Positions 27,220-37,365 of a stretch of 55,476 nt of DNA are shown here, one piece after another. Every line of letters begins with the position of its first letter. The stretch's first letter is position 1. The DNA is taken from contig NZ_BMIN01000024.1 in the NCBI RefSeq assembly GCF_014642405.1, positions 1 through 55,476 of the forward strand, read 5' to 3'. A program made the position numbers and the translations under genes. The stretch is from Pontibacillus salipaludis (GTDB taxonomy: Bacteria; Bacillota; Bacilli; Bacillales; BH030062). The notes beneath the pieces are model-generated. The model saw only the letters and a list, made by a program, of their open reading frames with translations, ran no database searches and was not told where the DNA came from.

Positions 27220-27678
27220 TTATAATTCATCAGCATATTTCCCTAATTGTTTCAGCATAGGGATCAATTGCTTCTTCTCGTCGTCAGTTAGGCCACCTGT
27301 AATTTTCTCGATTTGTTTCCAGTGGCTTGGGAAGATGTCATTTAATAATTGGCGACCTTCTTCTGTAATCACGGCATATGTGATTCTGCGATCTTTTGGA
27401 CAAGGCTTTCTTTCTAGTAGTCCTTTTTGTTGCAGTTTATCGACCACATAGGTAATGCTACCGCTTGCTAATAAGATTTTGTCACCAATCTTTTGTAGGG
27501 GTTGGTCTCCTTGATGGTAAAGCAACTCTAATACACCAAACTCTGTCGGGTTTAAACCATGAGTTTGGATGTCTTCTTTCACTTGATCTGAAATCGCTCG
27601 AGCCGCTTTGGAGAGCACAACAAACAATTTCAGCGATGGATCTTCTTTTTTCTCTTGATAGTTCTGTGATTGATCCAT
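27220..27678 (-). CDS. MarR-family transcriptional regulator
   Basis: 152 aa winged helix-turn-helix protein. The recognition region is LLASGSITYVVDKLQQKGLLERK, and the wing is RKPCPKDRRITYAVITEEG. A Cys sits in the wing (KPCPKD), which could allow redox sensing, but this is speculation. The ATG at 27678 was preferred over a 17-codon longer frame. It is divergent from the methyltransferase at 27857 and may regulate it. Confidence 0.88.
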   Translation of the reverse strand: MDQSQNYQEKKEDPSLKLFVVLSKAARAISDQVKEDIQTHGLNPTEFGVLELLYHQGDQPLQKIGDKILLASGSITYVVDKLQQKGLLERKPCPKDRRITYAVITEEGRQLLNDIFPSHWKQIEKITGGLTDDEKKQLIPMLKQLGKYADEL

Positions 27679-27856
27679 TTCACTCAGCCTTTCTATTAAT
27701 GGTGCATTAGTATAAAGTATAGCGACCATTTCAATTTATTGTCAATCCTTCTTATGTAGGTTTCCTTGACCTTTTTACTCTTAACAAATCTGTGGCATAA
27801 TGAAGAATGAAGCTAGTAGCACTATATCACACTCTTAGAAAGCGGTGTATAACAAA

Positions 27857-28474
27857 ATGGTAGAAGATACGGGAGAACGAGTCATCCCAGAATATATGAA
27901 ACCATCAAATGGAATGTTACTTGAGCATATGGCACGCTATCAATTTGCATTACCCTACGTAACAGGTCGTGTGTTGGATTTATCATGTGGATCAGGTTAT
28001 GGGACGCACATGATGATTAAAGATCGAAAAAACGAAGTATCCGAAATGATCGGTGTGGATATAGATTCTGATATTATTCAATATGCGAGAGGAGCTTACC
28101 ACCATCCAAAGTCTAACTTCCAAGTAGCGGACGCGACAGATCCGGATTTACCCGAGAAGCTAGGAACTTTTGATACGATTGTAAGCTTTGAAACATATGA
28201 ACATATAGAGGAAGAGGAGAAACTTCTGCAAAACTATGAGCGTCTACTAAACCCTGGTGGTACTCTTATTGTCTCTACACCTTTTGGCGAAGGACGAGGA
28301 GTAGACTGTTACTCACCGTTTCACGTCCACCAGATTACGCCAGAAGAGTTTCGTCAACTGTTCACAAACTACGAGGAAGTACAATTCTATTACCAAAAAG
28401 GGGTACTGGTTGAACCCCCTCGTAAAGAAGTCCATTACCCTTTAGGCATAGCTGTGTGTAAGAAAGCAAAATAA
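27857..28474 (+). CDS. class I SAM-dependent methyltransferase
   Basis: 205 aa. Motif I is VLDLSCGSGYGTHM, and the acidic end of strand 2 is IGVDIDSDII. FDTIVSFETYEHIEEEE and LLNPGGTLIVSTPFGEG complete the fold. The substrate is unknown. The ATG at 27857 follows AAAGCGGTG with 9-nt spacing; a GTG four codons upstream is also possible. Confidence 0.85.
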   Translation: MVEDTGERVIPEYMKPSNGMLLEHMARYQFALPYVTGRVLDLSCGSGYGTHMMIKDRKNEVSEMIGVDIDSDIIQYARGAYHHPKSNFQVADATDPDLPEKLGTFDTIVSFETYEHIEEEEKLLQNYERLLNPGGTLIVSTPFGEGRGVDCYSPFHVHQITPEEFRQLFTNYEEVQFYYQKGVLVEPPRKEVHYPLGIAVCKKAK

Positions 28475-28488
28475 GATAACTAGTTTGC

Positions 28489-28550
28489 AGTACTCCTATT
28501 CAAAAGAAGCATTAGATGATAAGTTGATGCGATTTAGAAATAGGAGTACT
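28489..28550. repeat. 12-bp inverted repeat with long loop
   Basis: AGTACTCCTATT at 28489-28500 and its complement at 28539-28550 enclose about 38 nt between two convergent genes. No good T-run follows on either strand, so it is not a typical terminator. Confidence 0.55.
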
Positions 28551-28574
28551 TTACTAAGGTAAATGAATTCTTCG

Positions 28575-28979
28575 TTAATCTTTCGGTTTCTCTACCTCAA
28601 CCTCTTCCTTTACTTCTTTCTTCTGGCCATTCGCCTCCACTTTAGCTACAACTACATAAGTACCCGCCTCATCAAAAGTATGTTGAATGGAATAAAGTCC
28701 ATTCCCTTGCTTTTGAGACGATTTGTTATTTGTGGGGTCTTCCCCTTTTCTTCCCCATGCAAAGGTTACTTTATTAGCTTCATCTACCAACTGATCCCCT
28801 TGTGTTACCTTCACTTGCAGTGTAGAGATCTGCTCTGTCGTTAACTCTTCTGGAACGGTAAGGATTTGGGCTTGAATCGGACCGTCTGAGCTCGCTACCG
28901 ATTCTTCCTTACCTGATCCGCAAGCTGCCAAGAACACTAGAAGAAGCAGAATGCCGCTTATGTGGAATTGGTTCTTCAT
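28575..28979 (-). CDS. lipoprotein with YtkA/FixH-like domain
   Basis: 134 aa. The lipobox is FLAAC (Cys20). A single immunoglobulin-like beta domain follows (LQVKVTQGDQLVDEANKVTF, GLYSIQHTFDEAGTYVVVAK), as in YtkA-like proteins. The tail is rich in Lys and Glu. It probably sits on the outer face of the membrane; the function is unknown. It follows the lipid kinase gene by 27 bp and may share its transcript. Confidence 0.78.
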   Translation of the reverse strand: MKNQFHISGILLLLVFLAACGSGKEESVASSDGPIQAQILTVPEELTTEQISTLQVKVTQGDQLVDEANKVTFAWGRKGEDPTNNKSSQKQGNGLYSIQHTFDEAGTYVVVAKVEANGQKKEVKEEVEVEKPKD

Positions 28980-29006
28980 GAATCTTCTCTCTCTTTCTCC
29001 TTATTG

Positions 29007-29909
29007 TTAGGTTTGATGAAAAATCATACGGAGGTGGTTGGGGAGAACCTTAATGTCTCCTGGTGTTTTTAAATAGATTTCGCCGTCCGTATCTACATCT
29101 TGTTCCTCTTCTGTTTCGATTTTTACTTCAGAGGCTTGTTTATGGAAAATCCCTTGTAAATCATCTGTGCTTTTTCCTGGCTGATCCATATTAATTAATT
29201 CTTTAAAGGTGGATAAGTTCGAGTTCTTCACGACTAAAACGTCAAGCTTTCCATCATTCACATGTAATGAAGGAATAGGAATGTAACGGGTTCCGATATA
29301 TTGCCCATTCATAACAAGTGCCATGACTCCTTCTTCTTCATATACTTCTTCTTGATCAATGGTAATTTTATAATGAGAAGGTTCTGAAGCATTCATCGTT
29401 TTTACGGCACTAATGAAATAACTCAACACCCCAAATCGATCCTTCTGGTCTGGATCAATATTTAAAGATGTATCCGTTACAAGGCCAACGCCCCAGAAGT
29501 TTAAGAAATATCCTCCGTCTTGAATGTGCCCGACATCGACAGGCGCAACACGGCCGTCTACAAGAGCTTGTGCCGCTGCTTTTATATTTTGCGGCATACC
29601 AAGCATTCTGGTGAAGTCGTTACACGTCCCGCCTGGTAGTACACCTACAACTGGACGATTCTCTAATTCAGCAAGGGCGTTCACGCTGTCATGAACGGTG
29701 CCATCTCCGCCTAGTATATAGACGACATCTACTTCTTCCCCGTACTCCTTACATTTTCGCTTCAAATCATCTGGGCTCTTCGTTTGAATAACGCGTAGCT
29801 CCTCAACGTTCTGAGATAAAACCGGAAGCGCTACTGATAGCTTTTGGTTCATTTGGTTTGGTCCGGCATCCCCGTTGTACAAGAAGATCCCCTTGTCATA
29901 CTGAATCAT
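29007..29909 (-). CDS. YegS/BmrU-type diacylglycerol/lipid kinase family protein
   Basis: 300 aa. The nucleotide-binding GGDGTVHDSVNAL and GVLPGGTCNDFTRMLGMP motifs identify the DagK-catalytic family. The C-terminal domain contains QYIGTRYIPIPSLHVNDG. It phosphorylates a lipid, perhaps diacylglycerol; the exact substrate is unresolved. I chose the ATG at 29909 with GGGGGAAGGA just upstream rather than the 8-codon longer frame. Confidence 0.88.
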   Translation of the reverse strand: MIQYDKGIFLYNGDAGPNQMNQKLSVALPVLSQNVEELRVIQTKSPDDLKRKCKEYGEEVDVVYILGGDGTVHDSVNALAELENRPVVGVLPGGTCNDFTRMLGMPQNIKAAAQALVDGRVAPVDVGHIQDGGYFLNFWGVGLVTDTSLNIDPDQKDRFGVLSYFISAVKTMNASEPSHYKITIDQEEVYEEEGVMALVMNGQYIGTRYIPIPSLHVNDGKLDVLVVKNSNLSTFKELINMDQPGKSTDDLQGIFHKQASEVKIETEEEQDVDTDGEIYLKTPGDIKVLPNHLRMIFHQT

Positions 29910-30101
29910 TTTCCTTCCCCCTATCATGAGCAATGTTCTATACGTATCATTTCCTTTTCTACGTCTAACGAAACCCGCCCAGACAGTAATAGGCGACAGT
30001 GAGAAAAATAATTCTCAATCCTTGCATTCTGGTGAGATTGGTTTCAGTATTTCAGACCTATAGGGAGTCAAAGCATAAGTAACCACTTTTTACAGCTGCT
30101 A

Positions 30102-31208
30102 CTAATCTTCCGTTTCCATCTGGCTCGGAACCTTTTCTTTTAAAACCTCTATAAAATAACCAGGGTCATCTACAGTGAGGTAAATTCGATCTACCTTCTT
30201 CGTTAGACCAAAGACAAGGTGCGCGTCTACTGGTTCTTCAAGATGAATCGTCCATTGAGGGGGTTGAGCTTCAAATGAGGGTAATGTCACAGCAACAGAC
30301 TTCTTATCCTTCTGATACTCCTTGGCTGTAACAGTCGCTTTCTCAATGTGTCGAACCGTTTGGTAAGGGATGTAGGTGAAAAATCTCAACCCTTTCTGGA
30401 TGTGGATCCCTTTTTGATCAAGTACAATCGGAGATTTACGCATAGCTTGGTAATCTGCTATAACGAATAGCAAAGCATAGATATCTAGAATAGTTACGAT
30501 CCAAGCAGCGATATGGCTCCATTGCATCACGATGAAGTGTAGACCAATGATTTCAATTAGGAGAGCATGAACCAACATGATAAAGATCCCCTGATAATCA
30601 CTTTTCTTATGATAGGAAAACACAGTTGCATTTGTGTAACGGTGGATATTCTCCCGCTTTCCTGCAAACGTATAATAAAAGGCTGATAAATCGGTAATTA
30701 GAAAACCTAATACCTTCTGAGTCGATTTGACCTTCCCTGCCATACCAGCGAATGCGTTCTCTATCCCTTTATGGGCACTCATGGATAAATGATAATAGGC
30801 AAAGCGCTCTGCCCGAATCGACTGTCTGATTGTAGGCCACTGTTTTATCACCCATAAGAACAACAGGAATTCGATTAGGACAATAGAAGCTTCAAGAAAG
30901 ATTACCGAGCGATTGACGAACCATAAGTGCTCTTTAGCATAGTCAGGTACCATCCAGTTTAAAGCAAGAAGTCCAGCAAACATTATCGGGACTAAAACAA
31001 GCAACGAAGGGCGCCTGCGTAACACAAAGAAATAGCACGCTATTGGGAAAACAATTAATAAATCGAATGCCGTTCCCCACACAGCCCAACTTGTTACCTT
31101 ACCGACTAGCTCATATTTCTGAACGAGAAGATTAGGGAGTAGCAGCAGTCCTATAAGGAACAAAAGTCGAAACCAGGCAAACGGCTTCTTCTGCAACGTT
31201 TCACTCAT
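30102..31208 (-). CDS. multi-pass membrane protein of unknown function
   Basis: 368 aa. I do not recognise the family. The first 135 residues hold four or five hydrophobic segments. A soluble stretch follows (residues 140-205), then two more segments, then a C-terminal region of about 110 residues with a strand-rich pattern (SPIVLDQKGIHIQKGLRFFTYIPYQTV) like bacterial PH domains. AAGGAGGGG precedes the ATG. The 190 bases between this gene and the lipid kinase show nothing clear. Confidence 0.7.
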   Translation of the reverse strand: MSETLQKKPFAWFRLLFLIGLLLLPNLLVQKYELVGKVTSWAVWGTAFDLLIVFPIACYFFVLRRRPSLLVLVPIMFAGLLALNWMVPDYAKEHLWFVNRSVIFLEASIVLIEFLLFLWVIKQWPTIRQSIRAERFAYYHLSMSAHKGIENAFAGMAGKVKSTQKVLGFLITDLSAFYYTFAGKRENIHRYTNATVFSYHKKSDYQGIFIMLVHALLIEIIGLHFIVMQWSHIAAWIVTILDIYALLFVIADYQAMRKSPIVLDQKGIHIQKGLRFFTYIPYQTVRHIEKATVTAKEYQKDKKSVAVTLPSFEAQPPQWTIHLEEPVDAHLVFGLTKKVDRIYLTVDDPGYFIEVLKEKVPSQMETED

Positions 31209-31266
31209 ACAACCCCTCCTTACATAGGTAACTTTATTATATCAGTATTTGGAAAAAAATGAGATT

Positions 31267-31297
31267 AAAAAAGCACTCCCTATAAAAGAGAGTGCTC
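31267..31297 (-). terminator. terminator of the fabG/DUF4396 operon
   Basis: AGCACTC/GAGTGCT stem with six T after it on the minus strand, immediately past the DUF4396 stop. Confidence 0.8.
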
Positions 31298-31300
31298 TCA

Positions 31301-31963
31301 TTACATCGCTTCTTTAATCCCTTTTTTCACAAGCCACCAGTTGGCCGGATAACTCGTTAGAAAACCTAAGATCATAGCGATCTGCATCATAAACCAGTAA
31401 GTCGCTTGGTCTGGTTTCGGCGGGGTTTGGAATAACACAAAGTGAACAATGGCCATCCAACCGAACATTCCTATCTCGAATGCAATTAAGGATAAAGTGT
31501 CTGCCTTAACTGCATCTTTTAAATTTCCTACTATACCTGCTTCTTGGTTCATTGGATAAATGGCAAATAACTGAAACAGAATTCCGAATAAGTAAGCTGC
31601 TATAAACTCAACTGTATAGTGAGCTAACAATGTCGAACCTGCCACTGTAAGGCTTGTAAAAAATACGATTGGCACCCCTACGGCATCCCCTAACGTACAC
31701 CCACTTGAACAGTGACTCGTTGACATAAACACTTGGGCTCCCATACCGCGATTATCTTCTCGGTCTACATCTTTAGCCTTTAATCGACCCCACTTATAAT
31801 AAGACCAAACCGCAAATGGGCCGAGAAACCAGCCATTAATCGGCCATACTACGTTCATAATAGCCATCATCTGTGGGTGACGAATGACGTCTATGATAAT
31901 AATAACCGAAGAGATCAGTCCGATTCCTAAAGCAATCCATGAAATTGTTGCTAGCACATTCAT
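31301..31963 (-). CDS. DUF4396 domain membrane protein
   Basis: About 220 aa. An N-terminal segment with the motif IDVIRHPQMMAIMNVVWPINGW is followed by a CSSGCTLGD pair of cysteines and three further membrane segments, as in DUF4396 proteins, some of which are annotated as copper-linked because of the Cys motif. The start is uncertain: the frame stays open to 32038, but AAGAGGTG lies just before the ATG/GTG at 31963-31957. It follows the FabG-like gene by fewer than 80 bases. Confidence 0.78.
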   Translation of the reverse strand: MNVLATISWIALGIGLISSVIIIIDVIRHPQMMAIMNVVWPINGWFLGPFAVWSYYKWGRLKAKDVDREDNRGMGAQVFMSTSHCSSGCTLGDAVGVPIVFFTSLTVAGSTLLAHYTVEFIAAYLFGILFQLFAIYPMNQEAGIVGNLKDAVKADTLSLIAFEIGMFGWMAIVHFVLFQTPPKPDQATYWFMMQIAMILGFLTSYPANWWLVKKGIKEAM

Positions 31964-32042
31964 CACCTCTTGAAAATCGATTTTGTAATCATCGATACCC
32001 CCAGGAGGTGTGAACATAAACCTTCTATTCTCAATCATTCTG

Positions 32043-32783
32043 TTACATCATTATTCCGCCATCTACATGAAGGGTGTGGCCATTCACATAATCAGATTCA
32101 TCTGAAGCCAAATATAGATAAGCGTTCGCAATATCTTCAGGTTTACCGAGTCTCCCCATAGATACCCCTGCTTTCATCTGTTCAATTACCTTCTCCGGAA
32201 CATGCTCCACCATTGCCGTTTCTGTAAATCCTGGTGCTACAGCGTTTACGTTAATCCCTTTTCTCCCAAGTTCTTTGGCCCAAGTTTTCGTCAATCCAAT
32301 TAATCCTGCTTTGGCAGCAGCATAGTTAGATTGCCCTACATTTCCATGGGTTCCTGTTACAGAAGAAGTATTTATGATCTTACCTTTTCCTTGTTTCACC
32401 ATATAAGGCATCGCAGCCTGCGCACAATGAAAGACACCCGTCAGATTCACATCCATTACTTCCTGGAACTGTTCTGTAGTCATTTTAGACAACATGGCAT
32501 CCCTTGTAATCCCAGCGTTATTTACAAGAATATCGATTCTCCCGTACGTTTGAATCGTCGCATCCATTAGGTCATTCACACTTGAACGATCTGCCACATT
32601 CACCTTAACAAAAGTAACGTCAGCTCCGTCCTTCCGTAATTCTGCCTCCTCTTTTAATCCGGTCTCATCATCGAAATCAGCAAGAATGACTTTTGCACCT
32701 TCTTGGACAAATCTTTTAGATGCTTGTAGTCCAATCCCTTGTGCAGCTCCTGTAATTATAGCTACTTTTCCATCTAGCCTCAT
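32043..32783 (-). CDS. FabG-like 3-oxoacyl-[ACP] reductase / SDR
   Basis: 246 aa classical short-chain dehydrogenase. TGAAQGIG binds NAD(P), NNAG lies at the end of strand 4, and the catalytic Ser, Tyr and Lys are in INTSSVTG and YAAAKAG. The C-terminus ends HVDGGIMM. It fits FabG or acetoacetyl-CoA reductase. It stands outside a fatty-acid operon, so the physiological substrate is open. GGGAGAGGTG precedes the ATG. Confidence 0.88.
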   Translation of the reverse strand: MRLDGKVAIITGAAQGIGLQASKRFVQEGAKVILADFDDETGLKEEAELRKDGADVTFVKVNVADRSSVNDLMDATIQTYGRIDILVNNAGITRDAMLSKMTTEQFQEVMDVNLTGVFHCAQAAMPYMVKQGKGKIINTSSVTGTHGNVGQSNYAAAKAGLIGLTKTWAKELGRKGINVNAVAPGFTETAMVEHVPEKVIEQMKAGVSMGRLGKPEDIANAYLYLASDESDYVNGHTLHVDGGIMM

Positions 32784-33062
32784 TGCCTACACCTCTCCCT
32801 TTTTCTAATAAAATCGTCAGTAATAGTCCAGGGTGATTCATCTTGATGAAATAGAAATGATGAGTGATTGTTGAGTGTACCCACCGATTTCCTTTTTTTC
32901 ATCTTACCATCAACTTGTTATATTTTGTAAGTGTTGTGCCGAGATGAAGTTTCTCTAAGCGATCCTTGGTCCATAGGTGTGGTTAGGCAATATTTTTGCA
33001 TGAGGCGAGTGTTTTCTCTGATAATAAATAGAGATGATGAACAAATATGAGGATGGTGCACT

Positions 33063-34058
33063 TTGACTATAAAACTAAGCGTACTGGATCAGTCACCTGT
33101 CTTAATTGGGCAAACTCCAGCGGACGCCTTTCAACAAACAACAGAACTCGCAAAACATGTCGATCAGTTGGGGTATCATCGCTACTGGGTATCGGAACAC
33201 CATAGCACACAAAGCTTAGCTGGTTCTGCTCCCGAAGTATTAGTAGCCCATCTTGCAGCAAACACCCAAAACATTCGAGTGGGTACAGGGGGAGTCCTTC
33301 TTCCACACTACAGTTCTTATAAAGTAGCCGAAGCGTTCCGGGTACTCGAAACCCTATATCCAGGTCGAATTGATTTAGGTATTGGCCGTGCGCCAGGCGG
33401 GATGCCTAACGTCAATTATGCCTTAAACGACGGTTCGTATCCGAATGTCGAGGAATACCCTAAACAAGTAAAAGAATTAATGGCTTATTTACACGGCCAA
33501 GACCCTTATAGCCTGGACGTGCGCGCCACGCCACAAACAGAAACCACTCCGCCTATCTGGATGCTCGGTTCAAGCGGAACAAGTGCCAGACTAGCCGCAG
33601 ACCTTGGTGCTTCTTATTCATTTGCCCATTTCATTAATGGCTTTGGTGGCACGCGAGCAATGGATCGCTATTCGAACCACTTCACGCCATCGATTCAACA
33701 AGAAGAGCCCCAAGGAAACGTATCTGTTTTTGTTGTGTGTGCTGAGACGGAGGAACGGGCTGAATATTTAGCGTCATCCTTAGATGTATCGATTTTAAAA
33801 ATCGAACAAGGGGCAAAACGCGATGGCTTTCCTTCTCCTGAGGAGGCCAGTCAGTATCCTTATTCTATCTTCGAAAAAGAGCGAGTCCGTGAAAACAGGC
33901 AACGTATGATTGTTGGCAACCCTGAACAAGTAAAAGAAAGAATCGAACACCTTGCTCGTGCCTATAATGTGAACGAAATCATTGTTAATACCATTATCAA
34001 TCCATTTGAAGAACGACTTCGCTCTTACGAATTGCTCGCGAAGGCCTTCAACCAATAA
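33063..34058 (+). CDS. LLM-class flavin-dependent oxidoreductase (luciferase-like)
   Basis: 331 aa TIM-barrel protein of the bacterial luciferase-like family: LSVLDQSPVLIG, YWVSEHH, VGTGGVLLPHYSSYKVAE and RIDLGIGRAPGG are typical of the YceB/YhbW-type alkanal-monooxygenase-like group. The substrate is unknown. It starts at a TTG with GAGGATGGTG upstream. The 279 bases before it show no gene. Confidence 0.88.
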   Translation: MTIKLSVLDQSPVLIGQTPADAFQQTTELAKHVDQLGYHRYWVSEHHSTQSLAGSAPEVLVAHLAANTQNIRVGTGGVLLPHYSSYKVAEAFRVLETLYPGRIDLGIGRAPGGMPNVNYALNDGSYPNVEEYPKQVKELMAYLHGQDPYSLDVRATPQTETTPPIWMLGSSGTSARLAADLGASYSFAHFINGFGGTRAMDRYSNHFTPSIQQEEPQGNVSVFVVCAETEERAEYLASSLDVSILKIEQGAKRDGFPSPEEASQYPYSIFEKERVRENRQRMIVGNPEQVKERIEHLARAYNVNEIIVNTIINPFEERLRSYELLAKAFNQ

Positions 34059-34060
34059 AA

Positions 34061-34097
34061 AATCCCCCTTCCCAATTGGCGAAGGGGAATTTTTTTA
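34061..34097. terminator. bidirectional terminator, LLM oxidoreductase / GNAT genes
   Basis: TCCCCCTTC/GAAGGGGA stem with T-runs on both sides, between convergent genes. Confidence 0.85.
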
Positions 34098-34604
34098 TCC
34101 CTCTTTTATATGTTTCTCATAAAAGTAAAACGGTGCCTTGCGCTCTGGAGTGCTCCACTCCCCTATGTAGGTATAGCCAGCTTTTTGAAACACACGTTGA
34201 GCAGCTGGATTCAAGGAATACGTATCTGTTTTTAAAAATTGAATCCCTCTCATTCCTGCTAATTGTTCAACGTAGTGATAGAAAGATTCAGCAATCCCCT
34301 TCCCTCTCACTTCTGGGTCGACAGCTAGCCTTTGTGTTAGCAGTACACCCTCTTCCTCTGGCTTTGACCACGGTAAGAGCGAATAATGCTCAGGCTCTTG
34401 TTCATTAAAACAAGCAACTCCATAGACACCATCTCCCTCTTCATAAACAAATAACCGCCCCTGTTCAACGTCATTTTCATAATCGGAGTAAAGAGGGTAT
34501 GCTTCATCCCACTGATCGCTACCTGTTGCTGCCATTAATAGTTTTGAAGCTTCTACAATTTCCATGATGCGCTCTAGATCTTCTCTTGTTGCTTGTCGAA
34601 TCAC
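34095..34604 (-). CDS. GNAT-family N-acetyltransferase
   Basis: 169 aa. The acetyl-CoA motif is LAVDPEVRGKGIAESFYHYV, with a C-terminal NPAAQRVFQKAGYTYIGEW strand-helix. The substrate is unknown. Its stop codon lies within the T-run side of the shared terminator. Confidence 0.87.
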   Translation of the reverse strand: MIRQATREDLERIMEIVEASKLLMAATGSDQWDEAYPLYSDYENDVEQGRLFVYEEGDGVYGVACFNEQEPEHYSLLPWSKPEEEGVLLTQRLAVDPEVRGKGIAESFYHYVEQLAGMRGIQFLKTDTYSLNPAAQRVFQKAGYTYIGEWSTPERKAPFYFYEKHIKEG

Positions 34605-34726
34605 AATGTCATTTCCCCTTCATTTCTTGTTTCTTACTATTTAATCCCCTCATGAGTATTAAATCAAGCCCAATGCAAGCCGATATATAAACTATGTGTG
34701 AAATTACGGAATAAAGGGGTTATGTC

Positions 34727-35686
34727 ATGCAGAAGAAAACACTTTTTATATGGATGATTGGGTTGTCGCTGTTGTTAAGCGCTTGTTCACAAGTAAGTCA
34801 ATCCAGTAAAGCAGAAGAAAAGAAAACAATTGGCCTCTTGGTCACGGATAGCGGACTTGGAGATAATTCATTTAGCGATTCAGCTCTTCAAGGGCTAGAA
34901 CGGGCACGTGACGAGTTAGGGGTTTTTTTCAATTATAAAGAACCGCTTACTGGGAATTACGTCGGTTATTTAGAAGATCTCGTCAAAGAAGGACATGACT
35001 TAATTGTAGGATTAGGGTTTGAATCACAGGAAGCTGTTGAAGAAATGGCTAAGAAATACCCGGATCAGAAGTTCCTACTTATTGATGCTGTATCCTCGCA
35101 ACCAAACGTTACCTCCCTCACATTTAAAGAAGATGAAGGAAGTTACTTAATCGGTCTGATTGCCGGTATGCGTACCGAATCAAACCACGTTGGGTTTATC
35201 GGAGGAATGGACATTCCTGTTGTAAAGAATTTTGAGAAAGGGTTCAAAGAAGGCGTTCAAAACGCAAATCCAGACGCTACTATATCAGTGGATTACATAG
35301 GGGATTTTGACAATGATGATAAAGCGGCTGAACTTGCAGAGAAGCAAATTGCTGATGGAGCTGACCACATCTTCCCTGTAGCAGGGTATGCGGGTGTCGG
35401 TGCTTTGAAAGAATCTCAAAAACAAGGCGTTTACTCGTTTGGCGTTGATAGCGACCAATACTTTTTAGCTGAAGAGTCTATCGTTACTTCAATGATGAAA
35501 CGCATTGATGTTGCTTTGTTTGATATTGCTAAGCAACTTAAAGAAAGTTCCTTCGAACAAGGGAATCATATTCAACTAGGATTAAAAGAAGAAGCAGTTG
35601 GCCTAGCTCCCATTCGTATTATAAAACTGACCAACACACAACGGGATACCCTAGAGGAAGCCATGAAGAAAGGGGGCAACGAGTAA
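34727..35686 (+). CDS. BMP-family (PnrA/Med-like) substrate-binding lipoprotein
   Basis: 319 aa. The lipobox is LLSAC (Cys20). The Bmp/PnrA fold shows [55 protein letters not shown] and a final GVDSDQYFL. PnrA proteins bind purine nucleosides; the ligand here is inferred only. AAAGGGGT precedes the ATG. There is no ABC permease nearby. The next gene, 1 nt away, is a chemoreceptor, so this protein probably delivers ligand to it. Confidence 0.9.
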   Translation: MQKKTLFIWMIGLSLLLSACSQVSQSSKAEEKKTIGLLVTDSGLGDNSFSDSALQGLERARDELGVFFNYKEPLTGNYVGYLEDLVKEGHDLIVGLGFESQEAVEEMAKKYPDQKFLLIDAVSSQPNVTSLTFKEDEGSYLIGLIAGMRTESNHVGFIGGMDIPVVKNFEKGFKEGVQNANPDATISVDYIGDFDNDDKAAELAEKQIADGADHIFPVAGYAGVGALKESQKQGVYSFGVDSDQYFLAEESIVTSMMKRIDVALFDIAKQLKESSFEQGNHIQLGLKEEAVGLAPIRIIKLTNTQRDTLEEAMKKGGNE

Positions 35687-35687
35687 G

Positions 35688-37337
35688 ATGTCTCTTCGTA
35701 AACGGATTTTATTACTATCCTCCATCCCCCTCATATTAAGCTTAGTGCTTATTGGTTATGTCATTACTCAGATGGTACAAGTACAAGAATCGTCTTCTCA
35801 AGAGGTTGAACTTCTCCTAGATGCTGAACATCTGAACGGAAGTGTTGTGACGCTTCAGCAATCATTAAATAACTTTGCCAACAACCCCTCGGAAGCCAGC
35901 AGACAGGAGTCAACCGACTTACTAGAATCGGTAAATACCGAGATTGTTGCATTACAAGACCAGTTAAAGAACGCAGAACAAAAGAAATGGTTCGACCAGC
36001 TTGAATCAAAGTACGCGTCTTTAAAAAGCAAATCAGAACAGTACCTGGCCTCCAATGACACAAATGAGATTAGTCGACAAGCTGCCAGGGCTGGCGGAAT
36101 TTTAAATGACGCCTTTATGATCAATTACACAGCCAACCAATGGCACGAGAGTCAAATACAAAGCCGAAAGAATGAAATTGAACAACTCATTCTGATCACT
36201 CTAATTGCAAGCGGAGCATTGATTCTCTTGTCCGTATTGTCTTCTTGGAGGATGTCTGTTCAAACAGCCAACCCTATTCGAGAATTGGCTAAGAAAGCTC
36301 GAACGATTGCAAGTGGAGATTTAACTGTGCAAGTTGCTATGACAAAGCGTAAGGATGAAATTGGACAATTGGCCTCTTCCTTTAAGGAAATGGTTGACCA
36401 CTTAAAGGAAACCATCCAATCGATCGAAACGATGGGGAAAGAAGTGCAAGAATTCAGTTTGGGACTAAAAAGCAACATTGATACTCTATCAGAAAGTTCT
36501 ATACAAGTTGCAACGTCGACAGATGAGCTAGCACAAGGCAGTCAATCGATCTCAACAGATATCCAAGATGCCTCATTCTTAATGGAAGAAATGCATAACG
36601 GGTTTCAGCAAAATGTAGAAGCTAGCCGAAATGCAAGCGCACAAAGTAAAAGCGCGCTCCAAAGCGTTGAAATCGGACAGCGATCGATCGAGAACCAACA
36701 AGACCTACTAAATAAGAGCATTGTAGCCACAAGGTCGATCGAACAATCTGTTCAATCCTTTGTCCAGTATACAAATGAAATTCACCAGACATCTCAGCTT
36801 GTTAATGATCTGTCTGAGCAAACTAACCTTCTCGCTCTTAACGCAGCGATTGAAGCTGCCAGAGCAGGGGAACACGGTAAAGGTTTTGCGGTTGTAGCAG
36901 AAGAAGTTCGTAAACTCGCCGATCAATCCAGAAACGCAACGGAACAAATCTTCGGCATGGTTGAGCAAATTCAAAAAGGTATACAAATCGTTGAAGAAGA
37001 TACAAACAGATCCACATCTATTTCTACGAAGCAAGAAGAAACGATGAATGAGTCTAAAACAGCGTTCACTTCTATTCATGAACATGTGACGATGATCCAT
37101 ACGGAATTACACCAACTCGTAAATAATATGGACGCCTCCTTCAATCAGAGCGAGCAAGTATCATCGAGCATGCAAAGCGTAAGCGCCATAACAGAAGAAA
37201 CGGCTGCAGGAACTGAGGAAATCTCTGCTTCTACTGAAGAACAACAACGCACCTTTACCAACGTACAACAACAATCTGTTCAACTACAGACAATGATTAA
37301 CCAACTAGAAGAACAACTCAACCAATTCAAACACTAA
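35688..37337 (+). CDS. methyl-accepting chemotaxis protein
   Basis: 549 aa. TM1 is at about residues 7-30 and TM2 at about 165-187; a helical extracellular domain of about 135 residues lies between them. HAMP is at about 188-242 and the cytoplasmic signalling domain has its hairpin tip around [22 protein letters not shown] (374-395). The gene begins one base after the stop of the BMP lipoprotein gene, so the two are translationally coupled. It ends before a 42-bp perfect palindrome that serves as terminator. Confidence 0.93.
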   Translation: MSLRKRILLLSSIPLILSLVLIGYVITQMVQVQESSSQEVELLLDAEHLNGSVVTLQQSLNNFANNPSEASRQESTDLLESVNTEIVALQDQLKNAEQKKWFDQLESKYASLKSKSEQYLASNDTNEISRQAARAGGILNDAFMINYTANQWHESQIQSRKNEIEQLILITLIASGALILLSVLSSWRMSVQTANPIRELAKKARTIASGDLTVQVAMTKRKDEIGQLASSFKEMVDHLKETIQSIETMGKEVQEFSLGLKSNIDTLSESSIQVATSTDELAQGSQSISTDIQDASFLMEEMHNGFQQNVEASRNASAQSKSALQSVEIGQRSIENQQDLLNKSIVATRSIEQSVQSFVQYTNEIHQTSQLVNDLSEQTNLLALNAAIEAARAGEHGKGFAVVAEEVRKLADQSRNATEQIFGMVEQIQKGIQIVEEDTNRSTSISTKQEETMNESKTAFTSIHEHVTMIHTELHQLVNNMDASFNQSEQVSSSMQSVSAITEETAAGTEEISASTEEQQRTFTNVQQQSVQLQTMINQLEEQLNQFKH

Positions 37338-37365
37338 CACGCTTTAGCACTCTACAGAAAGAACG

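Noticed and set aside
36708-37100. 130-codon minus-strand frame opposite the chemoreceptor
   Set aside because: It is the complement of a conserved MCP signalling domain, whose codon structure opens antisense frames; no ribosome site is seen.
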